In this document: positions 16,227 to 24,730 of the stretch, piece by piece
Numbering within the stretch: position 1 is the stretch's first letter
How the letters are laid out: each line of letters begins with the position of its first letter
Assembly: GCF_000691505.1 (NCBI RefSeq)
Contig: NZ_JMIP02000011.1
Span: 1 to 38,717, forward strand
Length of the DNA: 38,717 nt
Source of the DNA: Halostagnicola sp. A56
Lineage (GTDB): Archaea; Halobacteriota; Halobacteria; Halobacteriales; Natrialbaceae
Reading direction: 5' to 3'
Position numbers and translations under genes: made by a program
The notes under the pieces: model-generated
What the model was told of the DNA's origin: nothing
The model's database searches: none
Seen by the model: only the letters and a program-made list of their open reading frames with translations

Positions 16227-16961
16227 ATGCCTCGACAGTTCGATGTCGGCACGATGGTTATGTACGACCGGTCGCCCTCGAGTGGCTACCGGCTGATCGA
16301 TACGTTCGAGAGCGGCTTCGGGTGGTTGGCTCATCCCGAGGAGACGGGATTGCGCGCGAGCCACGCACTTGTCGGTGACGACGGCGACGTCTGGCTGTTC
16401 GACCCGCTCGATGCGCCCGGGATCGACGAGGAGATCGACGCGCTCGGCGACGTCTCCGGAATCGCCGTCTGTTCGCGGTATCACGCTCGCGACGCGGCCG
16501 CGTTTGCACGCCGGTACGATGTCCCCGTGTCCGTCCCGTCGTGGCTGGGCCGCGTTCCGAACCAGATTCAGGCTCCGCTCGAGTATTACGACGACGAAGT
16601 GGGATCGTCGGGGTTCCTCTTCAGACGCGTTGATTCGATACCCGGTTGGTGCGAGGCGGCTCCGTATCGGGAGACCGACGGCACGTTGTACGTCCCCGAC
16701 GTGCTCGGGACGGCACCGTTGTATACGACGGACTCGGAGCGACTCGGCGTCTACCTTCTGTGCCGATTACTACCGCCGCTCGAGGCGTTTACGGGACTGA
16801 AACCGAAACGGATCCTCGTCGGTCACGGAACCGGGCTCTTCGACGAACCGCCGGCGGCGCTCCAGACTGCGTTGGCGAACGCGCGACGCGGCTTTCCGCG
16901 CGCACTGCTCGAGAACGGGCCGACGCAGCTTCGGGCGCTGACCGATGCACTCGGAGAGTAA
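16227..16961 (+). CDS. Metallo-beta-lactamase-fold-like protein lacking the metal site
   Basis: A 244-residue acidic protein. The order of strands resembles the metallo-beta-lactamase fold: HALVGDDGDVWLFDPLDAPG (equivalent of the '...DPG' strand), then SRYHARDAAAFARRYDVPV (equivalent of the H-x-H-D region, here only H-A-R-D), and ILVGHGTGLFD near the C-terminus. The canonical HxHxDH is not present, so it is probably not a metal hydrolase; a structural or regulatory role is possible. The start ATG 16227 gives a sensible N-terminus (PRQFDVGTMVMYDRSPSSGY). Similar proteins are widespread in haloarchaea as hypothetical proteins, from memory. Stand-alone gene between ncsA and a hydrolase. Confidence 0.65.
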   Translation: MPRQFDVGTMVMYDRSPSSGYRLIDTFESGFGWLAHPEETGLRASHALVGDDGDVWLFDPLDAPGIDEEIDALGDVSGIAVCSRYHARDAAAFARRYDVPVSVPSWLGRVPNQIQAPLEYYDDEVGSSGFLFRRVDSIPGWCEAAPYRETDGTLYVPDVLGTAPLYTTDSERLGVYLLCRLLPPLEAFTGLKPKRILVGHGTGLFDEPPAALQTALANARRGFPRALLENGPTQLRALTDALGE

Positions 16962-17009
16962 GGGAACGCCGAACGCAACAAAAGGGCGGAGTCGGCGTTC
17001 GAACGAGTG

Positions 17010-17729
17010 TCAGACTGGAACTGTTGGCCGATCTTCGATCGCCTTGGCGCCGTCTTGCAGCGCCGTGATGAGAGTATCGACGTAGCGTTCGCGAACGCGA
17101 GAGGAAAACAGTTCGTGCCCGCCGCTATAGAGGACGACGTGTTCGGCGGGAACGCGCTCGCCGATCGGTCGGAGGCTGATGACCGGATCACGAAGCGAGC
17201 AGAAGACGACGGCGTCGTGATCGATCGTGAGCAGTTCCTGCTGGGCATGGCGCGTCTCACGGACGAACGCCGGGGAGACCCACTCAGGGGTCGTCGCGAT
17301 CTGATGATCCGTTGCGAGACTACCCAGGTCTTCCGTGCCCATCCCGCCGAAGGGGACGAACGGAAAGTCCGTCGGGATCCGTTCGACGAGCTCGAGGACG
17401 AACTCCGGGTGGTCCTCGCTGTAGGCCCACCACGGGCTCAGGTAGACGTGGTTTTCCGCCCCGTCGAGAGCCTGGCCGACGAGCGCGCCGGCGCTGTGGG
17501 CGAGCAGCTGATAGCCGTCGAGGTCGACGACGTACTCGACGATCGGCTCGAGCCAGTCGGCTTTGAAGTCGTCGATGTTCGTCGGGAGTTCGAACGCGTG
17601 GATCCGAAACCCGGCATCTGCGAGCCGGCCAATGAGCCAACTCACGTTTTCGTGGGTCCAGCGATTCCCCCAGCCCATGATAAAGACCAGGTCGTCGTCG
17701 CTGCCCTCGTTGAAGATGCGGTGTCTCAT
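17010..17729 (-). CDS. Alpha/beta hydrolase
   Basis: A 239-residue alpha/beta hydrolase. The first strand FIMGWGNRWTHE carries the oxyanion region, the nucleophile elbow is AHSAGALVG (G-x-S-x-G replaced by H-S-A-G, an accepted variant), an acid candidate lies in FCSLRDPVISL, and the catalytic histidine is in YSGGHELFSSRVRE. Start at ATG 17729 (RHRIFNEGSDDDLV) is preferred over an upstream start because it precedes the first beta strand directly. Substrate unknown; soluble. It converges with the preceding gene. Confidence 0.8.
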   Translation of the reverse strand: MRHRIFNEGSDDDLVFIMGWGNRWTHENVSWLIGRLADAGFRIHAFELPTNIDDFKADWLEPIVEYVVDLDGYQLLAHSAGALVGQALDGAENHVYLSPWWAYSEDHPEFVLELVERIPTDFPFVPFGGMGTEDLGSLATDHQIATTPEWVSPAFVRETRHAQQELLTIDHDAVVFCSLRDPVISLRPIGERVPAEHVVLYSGGHELFSSRVRERYVDTLITALQDGAKAIEDRPTVPV

Positions 17730-17838
17730 ACCCGCCCGTTCATCGGCCGGGACCAAAAATCTGCGCTCTTGACACGACCCCCCGGAAGGACCGCTCTATC
17801 GCTCGTCAGGGGCCGTTGTGTCCGTTTCTACGCGTGAG

Positions 17839-18102
17839 TCACGGCGGAAGGATGTCGAGTGCCATCGCGCCGATGAAACAGGCGACGAGCACGACCGCGC
17901 CACCGATCCAGAGCAACGCACCACCCTCGAGGGCGAATAACACACCGATCACGAACAGTCCGGACGCCAGCGAGAGCATGACGATCGTCGCGAGGACGTT
18001 TTTCAGCGCGTCTTCGATGGCCGTCCGTCGAATCTCGTACTGTCGGTGGTCCTCGAGGCTGAAATCGAGTTCACCGTTGTCTGGAGGGGCTGACTCGTCC
18101 AT
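17839..18102 (-). CDS. Small two-helix membrane protein
   Basis: An 87-residue protein with an acidic, soluble N-terminal 35 residues (LDFSLEDHRQYEIRRTAIED) and two transmembrane helices (NVLATIVMLSLASGLFVIG and LLWIGGAVVLVACFIGAMA). Function unknown; no homologous family name comes to mind. A strong TATA box sits in front of it. Confidence 0.72.
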   Translation of the reverse strand: MDESAPPDNGELDFSLEDHRQYEIRRTAIEDALKNVLATIVMLSLASGLFVIGVLFALEGGALLWIGGAVVLVACFIGAMALDILPP

Positions 18103-18121
18103 CGGGCAAATATCACGCTGA

Positions 18122-18134
18122 TTGATATAAAGCG
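18122..18134 (-). promoter_or_regulatory. TATA box for the small membrane protein
   Basis: On the minus strand ctttatatcaatc lies about 25 nt before the ATG at 18102, the consensus haloarchaeal TTTATA pattern and leaderless spacing. Confidence 0.65.
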
Positions 18135-18308
18135 TTGTGACTCGTCATTCGAGAGCATCGAAGGGCACGGGAGCCACTGGCGTGCTCTCCGTATCATGGC
18201 TGGTCCCGCGTCGCGGCTTGTCCTCGTACTGTGGCTGCTCCTCGTGTCGCAGCTCTCGTTTTCCGCCCGTGAGAAACGGATTTGGGGCTCGAGACGCTAG
18301 GACGCGTA

Positions 18309-18962
18309 ATGAGTGGATTTTCTCGCGACGAGGCCGTCGACCGGCTCGAGTCGATCGTCGAGACCGTCGAGAACGACCTCACGCCGGTTCCCGTCCGCGA
18401 AGTGTGGGCGTTCGGGGATATCGCACTGGGTCTCGATCCGGTCGAACGGTTGGACGTCTACCTGACGAAAGACGTGCTCGTCCGCGACGATCAAGCGGGT
18501 CGCTCAGCGGCGGACGCCGAGTACGATATCGAGGGCGTCGGCAAGTCGGTCCGCGCGGAGTGGGCCGAGCGCTATCCCGAACACCTTCGAGCAAACCGAA
18601 ACGGCCACGCCGCACCCGAGAAGTGTCTGGCCGCCCAGTTGCTTCCCGATGACGAACCGGTCCATCTCGAGGTCTGTAATACGTCCTTTGAGGACAACGT
18701 CACACAACGACTCCGCGGCGCGAAGCTCAGGGAGGACTACACGCAGTTGCTCGACCCTCGAGGCGTCTGTCTCTGGGTCGACGGCACGACGAGCGAGGAG
18801 GCGTTTCGAAAACTCCGCGAGGGCGACCTCGCGCTGCCGACGCTGTCTGCGGCCCTCGAGATGCTCGGAATGGACGAACCGGAAGCGACTGACGCGGCCC
18901 AAGCCGTCCACGAGTGGCGGTCGACACAGGAGGGCGTGACGATCCGCGGTGACGTGGTCTGA
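18309..18962 (+). CDS. Conserved haloarchaeal protein (DUF7095-like)
   Basis: A 217-residue acidic cytosolic protein. The middle reads like a nucleotidyltransferase-ish fold at first glance (VWAFGDIALGLDPVERLDVYL), but the usual G-S-x(n)-D-x-D signature is missing. The C-terminal half has GTTSEEAFRKLREGDLALPT and ALEMLGMDEPEATDAAQAV. I recognise the overall type as a haloarchaea-specific conserved protein (DUF7095 by memory) of unknown role. Start at ATG 18309, first residues SGFSRDEAVDRL. Converges with the methyltransferase gene 16 bp away. Confidence 0.72.
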   Translation: MSGFSRDEAVDRLESIVETVENDLTPVPVREVWAFGDIALGLDPVERLDVYLTKDVLVRDDQAGRSAADAEYDIEGVGKSVRAEWAERYPEHLRANRNGHAAPEKCLAAQLLPDDEPVHLEVCNTSFEDNVTQRLRGAKLREDYTQLLDPRGVCLWVDGTTSEEAFRKLREGDLALPTLSAALEMLGMDEPEATDAAQAVHEWRSTQEGVTIRGDVV

Positions 18963-18978
18963 GCGACTTCCCGCGGGC

Positions 18979-19962
18979 TCACCGCTCGCGCTCGGAAGTC
19001 GAACTCGACGGCTCCGGAACTGAACCCTCCGACTCCGGCACTGAACCCCTCGGCTCCGGTACCGATCCAGTCGTGACGAAAAACGGAACCGATTCCTCGC
19101 GGCGGTACTCTCGAGACGCCATCTGGTCGATCACGTCTCGGCCCATCTCTCGCCAGGAACTCCGCAAGTCGTCGTACTCCGACTCGGTCAACGCGCCCGC
19201 GAGCATCGTCTCACGATCGTCCGCCAGCCCGGATCCGGTCGCTTTGCGCCGTGCGTCGTTCACCGCTCCCTCGTTGTAGGGTGGTTCGACGCGCCGGACG
19301 TGATCGTAGCGGCACGTCCCGTGGACGTCGAGGCCAGCCGATTCGAAGGCCTCGCGCGCTCCATCTCCCAGCGTCACGTCGGTCCGAACGCCGTCGAGGT
19401 AGGCCCGGCGCGCACGCCGCTCGAGTCGCTCCTCGCGGTCGACGCTCGAGTCGATGTCGACGGCGCTGTTATCAGGTTCGATCGCCGCGACCAGATCGCT
19501 CGAGACGCGGGCGAACTCCGCGAGCGCCGCCGTCGGGTCCGGGAGATTGATCAACAGCGCCTGACAGACGACCAGATCGAACGAATCGTCCGCGAACGGA
19601 AGCTCGAGCGCGTTTCCGGCGACCGTCGCGACGCCGTCTCGAGTTCGCGCGCTCTCGAGGAGCGCCATATCAACGTCACAGCCGAGAACCGTTCCCGGCG
19701 AGTCGGCGGCGAGGACGGCGCTCAACTCGCCGGTTCCACAGCCCACGTCGAGAACCCGGTCACGCGACTCGAGCGAAAGCGGCGCGAGCGCCGCTCGAGA
19801 ACCCGCCCACATGCCCTCGCGGGTTCGACGAAGGTATTCCGCCGTAAACTCGCGCACGAGTCGACACTGCGGCGTCTCGAGTAAAAGCGAGTCGGTTTCT
19901 CCCGCGGCGCCTCGCTCGTCTCGTCGCGGATCGACCGGTCGGGCCTGCGGATTCGCGGCCAA
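18979..19962 (-). CDS. SAM-dependent class I methyltransferase
   Basis: A 327-residue protein with a class I Rossmann methyltransferase domain: motif I VLDVGCGTGELSAVLA, motif II acidic end GCDVDMALLESA, motif III region VAGNALELPFADDSFDLVV and post-motif LLINLPDPTAALAEFARV. The substrate is not predictable. The C-terminus carries an odd Ser-Val-Pro-Glu repeat (GSVPEPRGSVPESEGSVPEP), a tail of three near-identical 9-residue units that may be disordered. The N-terminal 30 residues before LLLETPQCRLV look weakly conserved, so the true start may be internal. Converges with the preceding gene. Confidence 0.82.
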   Translation of the reverse strand: MAANPQARPVDPRRDERGAAGETDSLLLETPQCRLVREFTAEYLRRTREGMWAGSRAALAPLSLESRDRVLDVGCGTGELSAVLAADSPGTVLGCDVDMALLESARTRDGVATVAGNALELPFADDSFDLVVCQALLINLPDPTAALAEFARVSSDLVAAIEPDNSAVDIDSSVDREERLERRARRAYLDGVRTDVTLGDGAREAFESAGLDVHGTCRYDHVRRVEPPYNEGAVNDARRKATGSGLADDRETMLAGALTESEYDDLRSSWREMGRDVIDQMASREYRREESVPFFVTTGSVPEPRGSVPESEGSVPEPSSSTSERER

Positions 19963-19993
19963 CCTATTTCCGATCGATCGGTGATCGTTCCGT

Positions 19994-20242
19994 ATGGGAG
20001 ATACGACAACCTATACGGACGACCTCGCGCGAGAAGAAGCGTCGGACCTGATTCAGGAACTGGCTCGAGAGCTCCGCGAGGGCGACACCGCGGAGGTCCG
20101 CATCGGGAACAAGATGGTCGAGTTATCGCCCGCCTCGGAGGTCGAGTACTCGATCGAGGCCAACGAGCGATCACCGATGCTCGGAGGCGCTCACGAATCG
20201 ATCACCGTCGAGGTATCCTGGTCGGTGCCGGACAAAAGCTAA
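19994..20242 (+). CDS. Amphi-Trp domain protein
   Basis: An 82-residue protein made of one amphi-Trp domain: a helix EEASDLIQELARELREG, then strands EVRIGNKMVELSP, VEYSIEANE and the closing TVEVSWSVP with the family tryptophan. These small proteins are very common in haloarchaea; a biochemical role has not been assigned to my knowledge. Start ATG 19994. It lies head-to-head with the methyltransferase gene, 31 bp apart. Confidence 0.85.
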   Translation: MGDTTTYTDDLAREEASDLIQELARELREGDTAEVRIGNKMVELSPASEVEYSIEANERSPMLGGAHESITVEVSWSVPDKS

Positions 20243-20416
20243 CATCGGGCGCGACACGTTCGCCGCGACGGACACCAGTTCGCTGTGGCGGTCTCGAGTC
20301 TGCGGTCGTTCCGCGTGAGTTTACCTTCGATTCGCACGAACTCGCCGTCGATCTGCACGGACTCATCGTCGGTTTGTACGGACTCGCCGTTAGTCCCGCG
20401 CCGCCGCGAATCGCCG

Positions 20417-21286
20417 TTAGTCCTCGCGGAGTTCTTTGACCTTCTCGATGTTCCACGCGAAGCCGCGGCCGTCTTCGGTCGGCGTCTCGAGTGCGAACGG
20501 CAGGTTCCGGAGGTCCGGGTGGTTCACGATGGCGCGCATGCCGTCCTCGCCGATGTACCCCTCGCCGATGAGCGCGTGTTCGTCCTTGTGGGTTCCCACG
20601 TCGTGTTTCGAGTCGTTCAGGTGGATGTACTCGAGGTACTCGAGGCCAACTTCGTCGTCGAAGCGGCCGATCGTCTCGTCGACGGCCGCGGGCGTGGTGA
20701 GGTCGTTGCCCGCGACCAGCGTGTGGGCGGTGTCGATGCAGATGCCGATGTCGGTCTCGGTGCGGTCGATGATCCCCGCGAGGTGGGCGAACTTGCCGCC
20801 GAGTTTCGTCCCGCTTCCCGCGTCGGATTCGATGAGTATCGTCACGTCCTCGGGAACCTCGAGGTCGTCGATGACGCCAGCAGCGTTGTCGAGGCCGCCT
20901 TCGACGCCAGCGCCGGTGTGGGCTCCCAGATGGACGTTTACGTAGGGAATGCCGAGGCGTTCGGCCGCATCGAGTTCGGCCTGCATGCTCTCCGTTGACT
21001 TTCGGCGCAGATCCTCCTTTGGCGTACAGAGGTTGACCAGATACGCGGAGTGGATGACCCACGGCCCCTCGAGTTCGTCGTCGGTCTCTTCTTTGAACCC
21101 CTCGGCGGCTTCCTCGCTGATCTCTGGTTGCGCCCAGACCTGCGGCGAGGTCGTAAACACCTGTCCGCAGTTCCCGCCGAAGGCGAGCTGGCGGTGTACC
21201 GCGTTTCGGATGTCGTCGTAGGGCGGTGTCTCGTCGTCGGAGGAAACGCGCGATCCGGAAATCGAAACGTGTGCGCCGACCTTCAT
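20417..21286 (-). CDS. nfo: Endonuclease IV (AP endonuclease, Nfo)
   Basis: A 289-residue TIM-barrel DNA repair enzyme that cuts 5' of abasic sites using three zinc ions. Signature stretches are present: VGAHVSISG at the N-terminus, the H in [12 protein letters not shown], the motif [29 protein letters not shown] with the metal-binding glutamate, [34 protein letters not shown] and ALETPTEDG. All the metal ligands I know of are kept, so it is probably active. Length fits archaeal Nfo. Start ATG 21286 is directly on the first strand. The 170 bp after its stop contain repeated short GC-rich words with no gene. Confidence 0.93.
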   Translation of the reverse strand: MKVGAHVSISGSRVSSDDETPPYDDIRNAVHRQLAFGGNCGQVFTTSPQVWAQPEISEEAAEGFKEETDDELEGPWVIHSAYLVNLCTPKEDLRRKSTESMQAELDAAERLGIPYVNVHLGAHTGAGVEGGLDNAAGVIDDLEVPEDVTILIESDAGSGTKLGGKFAHLAGIIDRTETDIGICIDTAHTLVAGNDLTTPAAVDETIGRFDDEVGLEYLEYIHLNDSKHDVGTHKDEHALIGEGYIGEDGMRAIVNHPDLRNLPFALETPTEDGRGFAWNIEKVKELRED

Positions 21287-21411
21287 AGGCCCTCGTCAGT
21301 ACTGGTTCGTGATAGGTATACCGAAGCGATCTCGTCCCTGCCGCCGTCCAGCCTGTCGCCAACCAGCCTGTCGCCAACCAACCAGCCGCCGACCGACGCG
21401 CCGCGGATCGA

Positions 21412-22236
21412 TCAGTGTTCGCCCGCCTCGAGTACCTCGCGATCGCGCACCCACGCGTCGCTGCCGAACTTCCGCTCGGCGAGTGCCTCGGCGGCCGCGA
21501 GTTCGTCGTCTCGCCACGACCCCGCCTCGGCGTCACACCACGCGCCGAGCGTGTCGGCGAGCGCGTCGACCGCCTCACTGCGCTCGAGACCCGTCTGTTC
21601 GCGGATGCTCGTCACGCGATCCGTAAACGTGGCTTCCTCGAGGTCGGTGTCGAAGACGCTGACGTGGCGCGCGGGCTCGAGGCTGTAGCTGATCGAACCG
21701 TGCTGGATGACGACGTCGCGCTGTCGGTACTGAGCGTTGCCGCTGATCTTCGCCCCGTCGACGACGATGTCGTGGGCCGGGTTGATATCTCGCAGGTAAC
21801 AGGACGGTTGATAGATCGACTCCCGTTCGGACTCGGCGAAGGTGGCGTCGACGCCCATCTCGGCGAACGCCTCGAGAATCGGCTCGCAAAACAGGTCGTA
21901 ACACTCCATGAGGTCGCCAGGTACCTCCGCGGCGGGCGCGACGATCGTATAGGAGATGTCGGCGACCGCGTCGTGGTAGATGCCGCCGCCGCCGGTCTGT
22001 CGGCGCGTGACGCCGACGCCGTTTTCTACACACCAGTCCCAGTCGACCGTCTCGGCGTCCTGTCGGTACCCCAGCGAGAGCGTTCCGGGCTCCCACGAGT
22101 AGACGCGAACCGTTCGAAGGTCGTCCTCGAGGGCCGTTCGGGCGGCGACTTCCTCGAGGGACATCTGCATCGCCCCGTCGCGGGCGTCGTCCCTGATCAG
22201 CCGCCAGTCCCGGCTTTCGAGATTCGTCGCGGTCAT
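21412..22236 (-). CDS. lplA: Lipoate-protein ligase / lipoyltransferase family
   Basis: A 274-residue member of the biotin/lipoate A/B ligase (PF03099) family that attaches lipoate or a related acyl group to E2 or GcvH lysine. Signature: RRQTGGGGIYHD (R-x-T-G-G-G), VADISYTIVAP, VVDGAKISGNAQYRQ with the invariant lysine before I-S-G, and HGSISYSL. The C-terminal small domain is short, as in archaeal proteins that need a separate LplB. Start ATG 22236 (TATNLESRDWRLIRDDARDG) was chosen as the conserved N-terminus; the open frame extends further but without resemblance. Whether it uses lipoyl-AMP or octanoyl donor cannot be decided from sequence. Confidence 0.85.
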   Translation of the reverse strand: MTATNLESRDWRLIRDDARDGAMQMSLEEVAARTALEDDLRTVRVYSWEPGTLSLGYRQDAETVDWDWCVENGVGVTRRQTGGGGIYHDAVADISYTIVAPAAEVPGDLMECYDLFCEPILEAFAEMGVDATFAESERESIYQPSCYLRDINPAHDIVVDGAKISGNAQYRQRDVVIQHGSISYSLEPARHVSVFDTDLEEATFTDRVTSIREQTGLERSEAVDALADTLGAWCDAEAGSWRDDELAAAEALAERKFGSDAWVRDREVLEAGEH

Positions 22237-22337
22237 ACCTCTCGAGACGAGTGGAACCGTGTTAGAGATTGTGGAGGCGATCGCACGCGACGAATTCAGG
22301 ACGACGCTCGAGCGGAATTCGTGGCCGCCGCCAGTCG

Positions 22338-23264
22338 CTAGTCCGACGGAACGCTGACCAGTCCGGACGGGCGTTCGTCGGTCGACGTCTGCAGGACGAG
22401 CTCCCACGTCGACGATGAGCCGTCGATCGGTTCGGCCCGGGAAATCGAGATCGGCGACTCGGGAGCGTGGCGAAACAGTTCGATCGCCAGCGGAAGCGTG
22501 ACGACGCCCGTCTCCGCCCGCCCGAGCGGGTACGCCGACAGCGTCACCGTCCACGAGCGCGTCTGAACCTCCTTTTCGAGCGCGTTTCGCTCGAGCGTGT
22601 AACTATCGAAGAGTGTGACCGACTGCAGCCGAGACAGCGCGAACTCGAGGGGGTCGTCGTCCGCGGGCGGCGAGGACAGTCGTTCGGCCGCTGCCGTCAG
22701 AACTGCGGCTTGGGCCTCTGAGTCGAGTCGCCGCTCGAGTTCGATCGCCATGCTCTCGAGGAGTCGAAGGCAGAGTTCGTCCGGCGTTTCGATCGTCTCT
22801 GCGATCTCGAGGTAGGTGTCCATGATCGCCCGTTCGACCGACTGGTGGGACGATTCGGCGACGGTTTCGAACACCGCCCCCGCGATGGCGTGACAGAAAT
22901 CGACGAGCGACTCCTCGGACGCCGACCGATCGTCCGGCGGGGGAAGCGGTGTCTCGCGACCCGCAGTCGCGTCTCGGGCGGGTACCGTACTCGCCGTTTC
23001 GGATCCGCTCGGCGTCGATGAATCGGTTTTCTCGCAGACGATTACGTCGTAGCGTGGCAGTTGTGGATCGTATCGGCGAAGCGCCGCGCGGTACTGTTCG
23101 GTCGCCCGCGCGGCTGCTCGAGCCGTCGGTCTGTTCTCGAAGCGAAGTCCGATCGCGGGTGAGGGACGTTCGCCGGTCCGTCCGCAGACCAGATAGTAGC
23201 GGCCCGTCTCCTCGGCGAGTGCCTCGAGGTGCTGGCGGATGTCTCCGAGTGTCGTTCCGATCAT
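22338..23264 (-). CDS. Haloarchaeal protein of unknown function (DUF7551-like), under an iron box
   Basis: A 308-residue acidic protein. N-terminal domain (1-90): TTLGDIRQHLEALAEETGRY, then YYLVCGRTGERP and FENRPTARAAARATEQYRAA, a compact alpha/beta unit. A proline/serine-rich linker (90-120) follows, then a helical domain (DFCHAIAGAVFETVAES, RAIMDTYLEIAETI) and a C-terminal beta-rich region (SWTVTLSAYPLG). The layout matches a haloarchaea-specific family, DUF7551 from memory. A TATA-like ttataatg at about 23304-23312 and a DtxR-type palindrome at 23287-23302 lie directly before the ATG, so transcription is probably repressed by an iron-dependent regulator. No catalytic motif is visible. Confidence 0.72.
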   Translation of the reverse strand: MIGTTLGDIRQHLEALAEETGRYYLVCGRTGERPSPAIGLRFENRPTARAAARATEQYRAALRRYDPQLPRYDVIVCEKTDSSTPSGSETASTVPARDATAGRETPLPPPDDRSASEESLVDFCHAIAGAVFETVAESSHQSVERAIMDTYLEIAETIETPDELCLRLLESMAIELERRLDSEAQAAVLTAAAERLSSPPADDDPLEFALSRLQSVTLFDSYTLERNALEKEVQTRSWTVTLSAYPLGRAETGVVTLPLAIELFRHAPESPISISRAEPIDGSSSTWELVLQTSTDERPSGLVSVPSD

Positions 23265-23286
23265 TGGTCTCGCTGTCGCCTCACGC

Positions 23287-23302
23287 TTTAGGCTAGCCTA
23301 AA
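23287..23302. promoter_or_regulatory. DtxR/SirR-type iron-box palindrome
   Basis: TTTAGGCTAGCCTAAA is a perfect 16-bp palindrome containing TTAGGCTAGCCTAA, matching the haloarchaeal iron-dependent (DtxR/Idr/SirR) operator pattern TTAGGyTArCCTAA. It lies 23-38 nt before the ATG at 23264, just downstream of a TATA-like element, the right place for a repressor. The adjacent iron-type binding protein remnant supports an iron context. Confidence 0.75.
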
Positions 23303-23471
23303 ACATTATAACTGCTTTGATTGTTCGACGTATCGACCGACAGGTGCAGTGACGATGTTATCTCTATCCTCATTTCCGCCCGGTTGCCTCGAGAAGAGCC
23401 GGTATACAGCGGCGGGGAAACGAATCGACACGACCAGATCGCATAAATAGCGTTGTCGGCCGTCGGATCGA

Positions 23472-23654
23472 CTATCCGATAGTCGAACTGTCTGTCTCAC
23501 GATCCGCGGTGATTTCCCGTGCCGCCTCGAGGATCCGCTCGTCGTCGACGTGTTCGAGCAGTCGCTCCTGCCCGCGGAGACGCCGGCGCGCTCGGTCCGA
23601 ACGGTCGATGTACTGCTCGAGGGCGCTGATGAATCTGGCTCGGCGGTCATTCAG
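23472..23654 (-). other. Possible short ORF downstream of the binding protein
   Basis: A frame of about 60 codons contains RRARFISALEQYIDRSDRAR and HVDDERILEAAREITADRET, clearly protein-like (charged helices) but without an ATG; only CTG directly after a stop precedes it. It overlaps the binding protein stop by a few bases. It may be a truncated small gene or the tail of a lost one. Low confidence. Confidence 0.33.
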
Positions 23655-24085
23655 CTATGTCGCCGTTGACGATGTCGCTTACCCGCTCGCGGTCGAACAA
23701 CTCCTCGTCGACGTCGTAGACCTGCTGTGCCGCGCGTTCGGTGAGGACGAGGTTCGTGATCGGGCCCTGATACAGCGGGCCGCCGCGATAGACGTCTCCG
23801 TTTTCGACGGCGGTGAGATCGCTCGCGACGGCGTGATCTCGCATGTACGCGAGGACTGTCTCTTCGAACTCCGTGGCGGGTTTATCTTCCAGGCCGCGAA
23901 GCAGGATAACCTCGGGATCGATCTCGTGAAGGGTTTCGTAGTCGATCTCGCCGCGATCGCTGTGGAAGTCCTTCACGCCGGTTTCGGCGAGCGCATCGGA
24001 GACTTGCAGATCGTTCCACTGCTTGAAACTCGTCCCCTCGTCGATGAGATACGGTGAAAATTTCTCCGGTTCGTCGCTGTAGGTT
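23647..24085 (-). pseudogene. Iron/cobalamin-type ABC substrate-binding protein, 5'-truncated
   Basis: The remaining 146 residues form the C-terminal lobe of a FecB/BtuF-type periplasmic binding protein: a segment FSPYLIDEGTSFKQWNDLQV, then EIDYETLHEIDPEVILLRG (the hinge-linked 'P-D-x-I-L' region), ENGDVYRGGPLYQGPITNL and a final helix QQVYDVDEELFDRERV. The frame meets a stop immediately upstream at about 24086 and no signal or lipobox exists, so at least half of the gene is missing. It would have captured a siderophore-iron complex outside the cell for an ABC importer; no permease or ATPase of that type is in the window. Confidence 0.75.
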
Positions 24086-24583
24086 TACATGGCATATTTT
24101 CGAATCGTCGCCCGGAACGCGTCTCACTCGGCACTCAACTGGTGTCTGGGGGAACTACTCGGTCGGTGGCCAAAATTCTTTACAACCATACTACTGTATA
24201 TGGGGTCCTTCCGGGAAACAAATCATACGTTCTGTAATAGCAAATTGCATTCTTTATATGAATTAATTACACTTGTTTTGGAGAACGACCGGGGCGCAAA
24301 TAGATCGGTATGCTCGCCGAAACGTAGATTCGGTTTCGTTGCCGAGCTATTCCGGCCACTCTGTAAACTGCGCCTCGACTATTCGGAGTGGCCACGGTTC
24401 AACTTCAGACCGCCGTCCTCGAAGTACCGTACAGTAGGTGTGGGTATCGATTCCACTGGAATCGTCACCGATCTCACCCCAAACCGCAGGCTACTCCCCG
24501 GTCCGCGCATTCTGGTAGTACGACCGCGGAACCGACGGCCGGTCGAAGCAATACTTATGTGAGTGGTCACGACAGCTAGTTCT
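24086..24583. other. Gap left by the truncated binding protein
   Basis: No gene supported. An A/T-rich patch at 24225-24275 and scattered short frames are all I see; the left border is the truncation point of the binding protein at about 24086. A TATA-like aatacttatg (24549-24558) precedes the SDR fragment. Confidence 0.45.
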
Positions 24584-24730
24584 ATGGGAACGATTTCGTA
24601 CGACTTCGATGAAGAGACCGTAATCGTCACCGGCGGCGCGTCGGGCATCGGCCGGGAAGTTGCTCGCCGTTTCGGCGACGCGGGCGCGACGGTGATCGTC
24701 GCGGACATCCGCGAGCACCAATCGAATTGA
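24584..24730 (+). pseudogene. N-terminal stub of a short-chain dehydrogenase
   Basis: A 48-residue frame starts MGTISYDFDEETVIVTGGAS and contains the complete cofactor motif TGGASGIG, then RRFGDAGATVIVADIREH, the beginning of a classical SDR Rossmann fold. It stops at a TGA after REHQSN. Full-length family members have about 250 residues including the S-Y-K triad, all missing. The 3' part is gone at about 24722. A different intact SDR lies at 29897-30661; the two N-termini are not identical, so this is not a simple duplication. Confidence 0.75.

Noticed and set aside
19300..19884. Long plus-strand frames opposite the methyltransferase, NcsA and endonuclease IV genes
   Set aside because: In GC-rich haloarchaeal DNA antisense frames are often open; the minus-strand proteins carry clear family motifs and the antisense ones do not.
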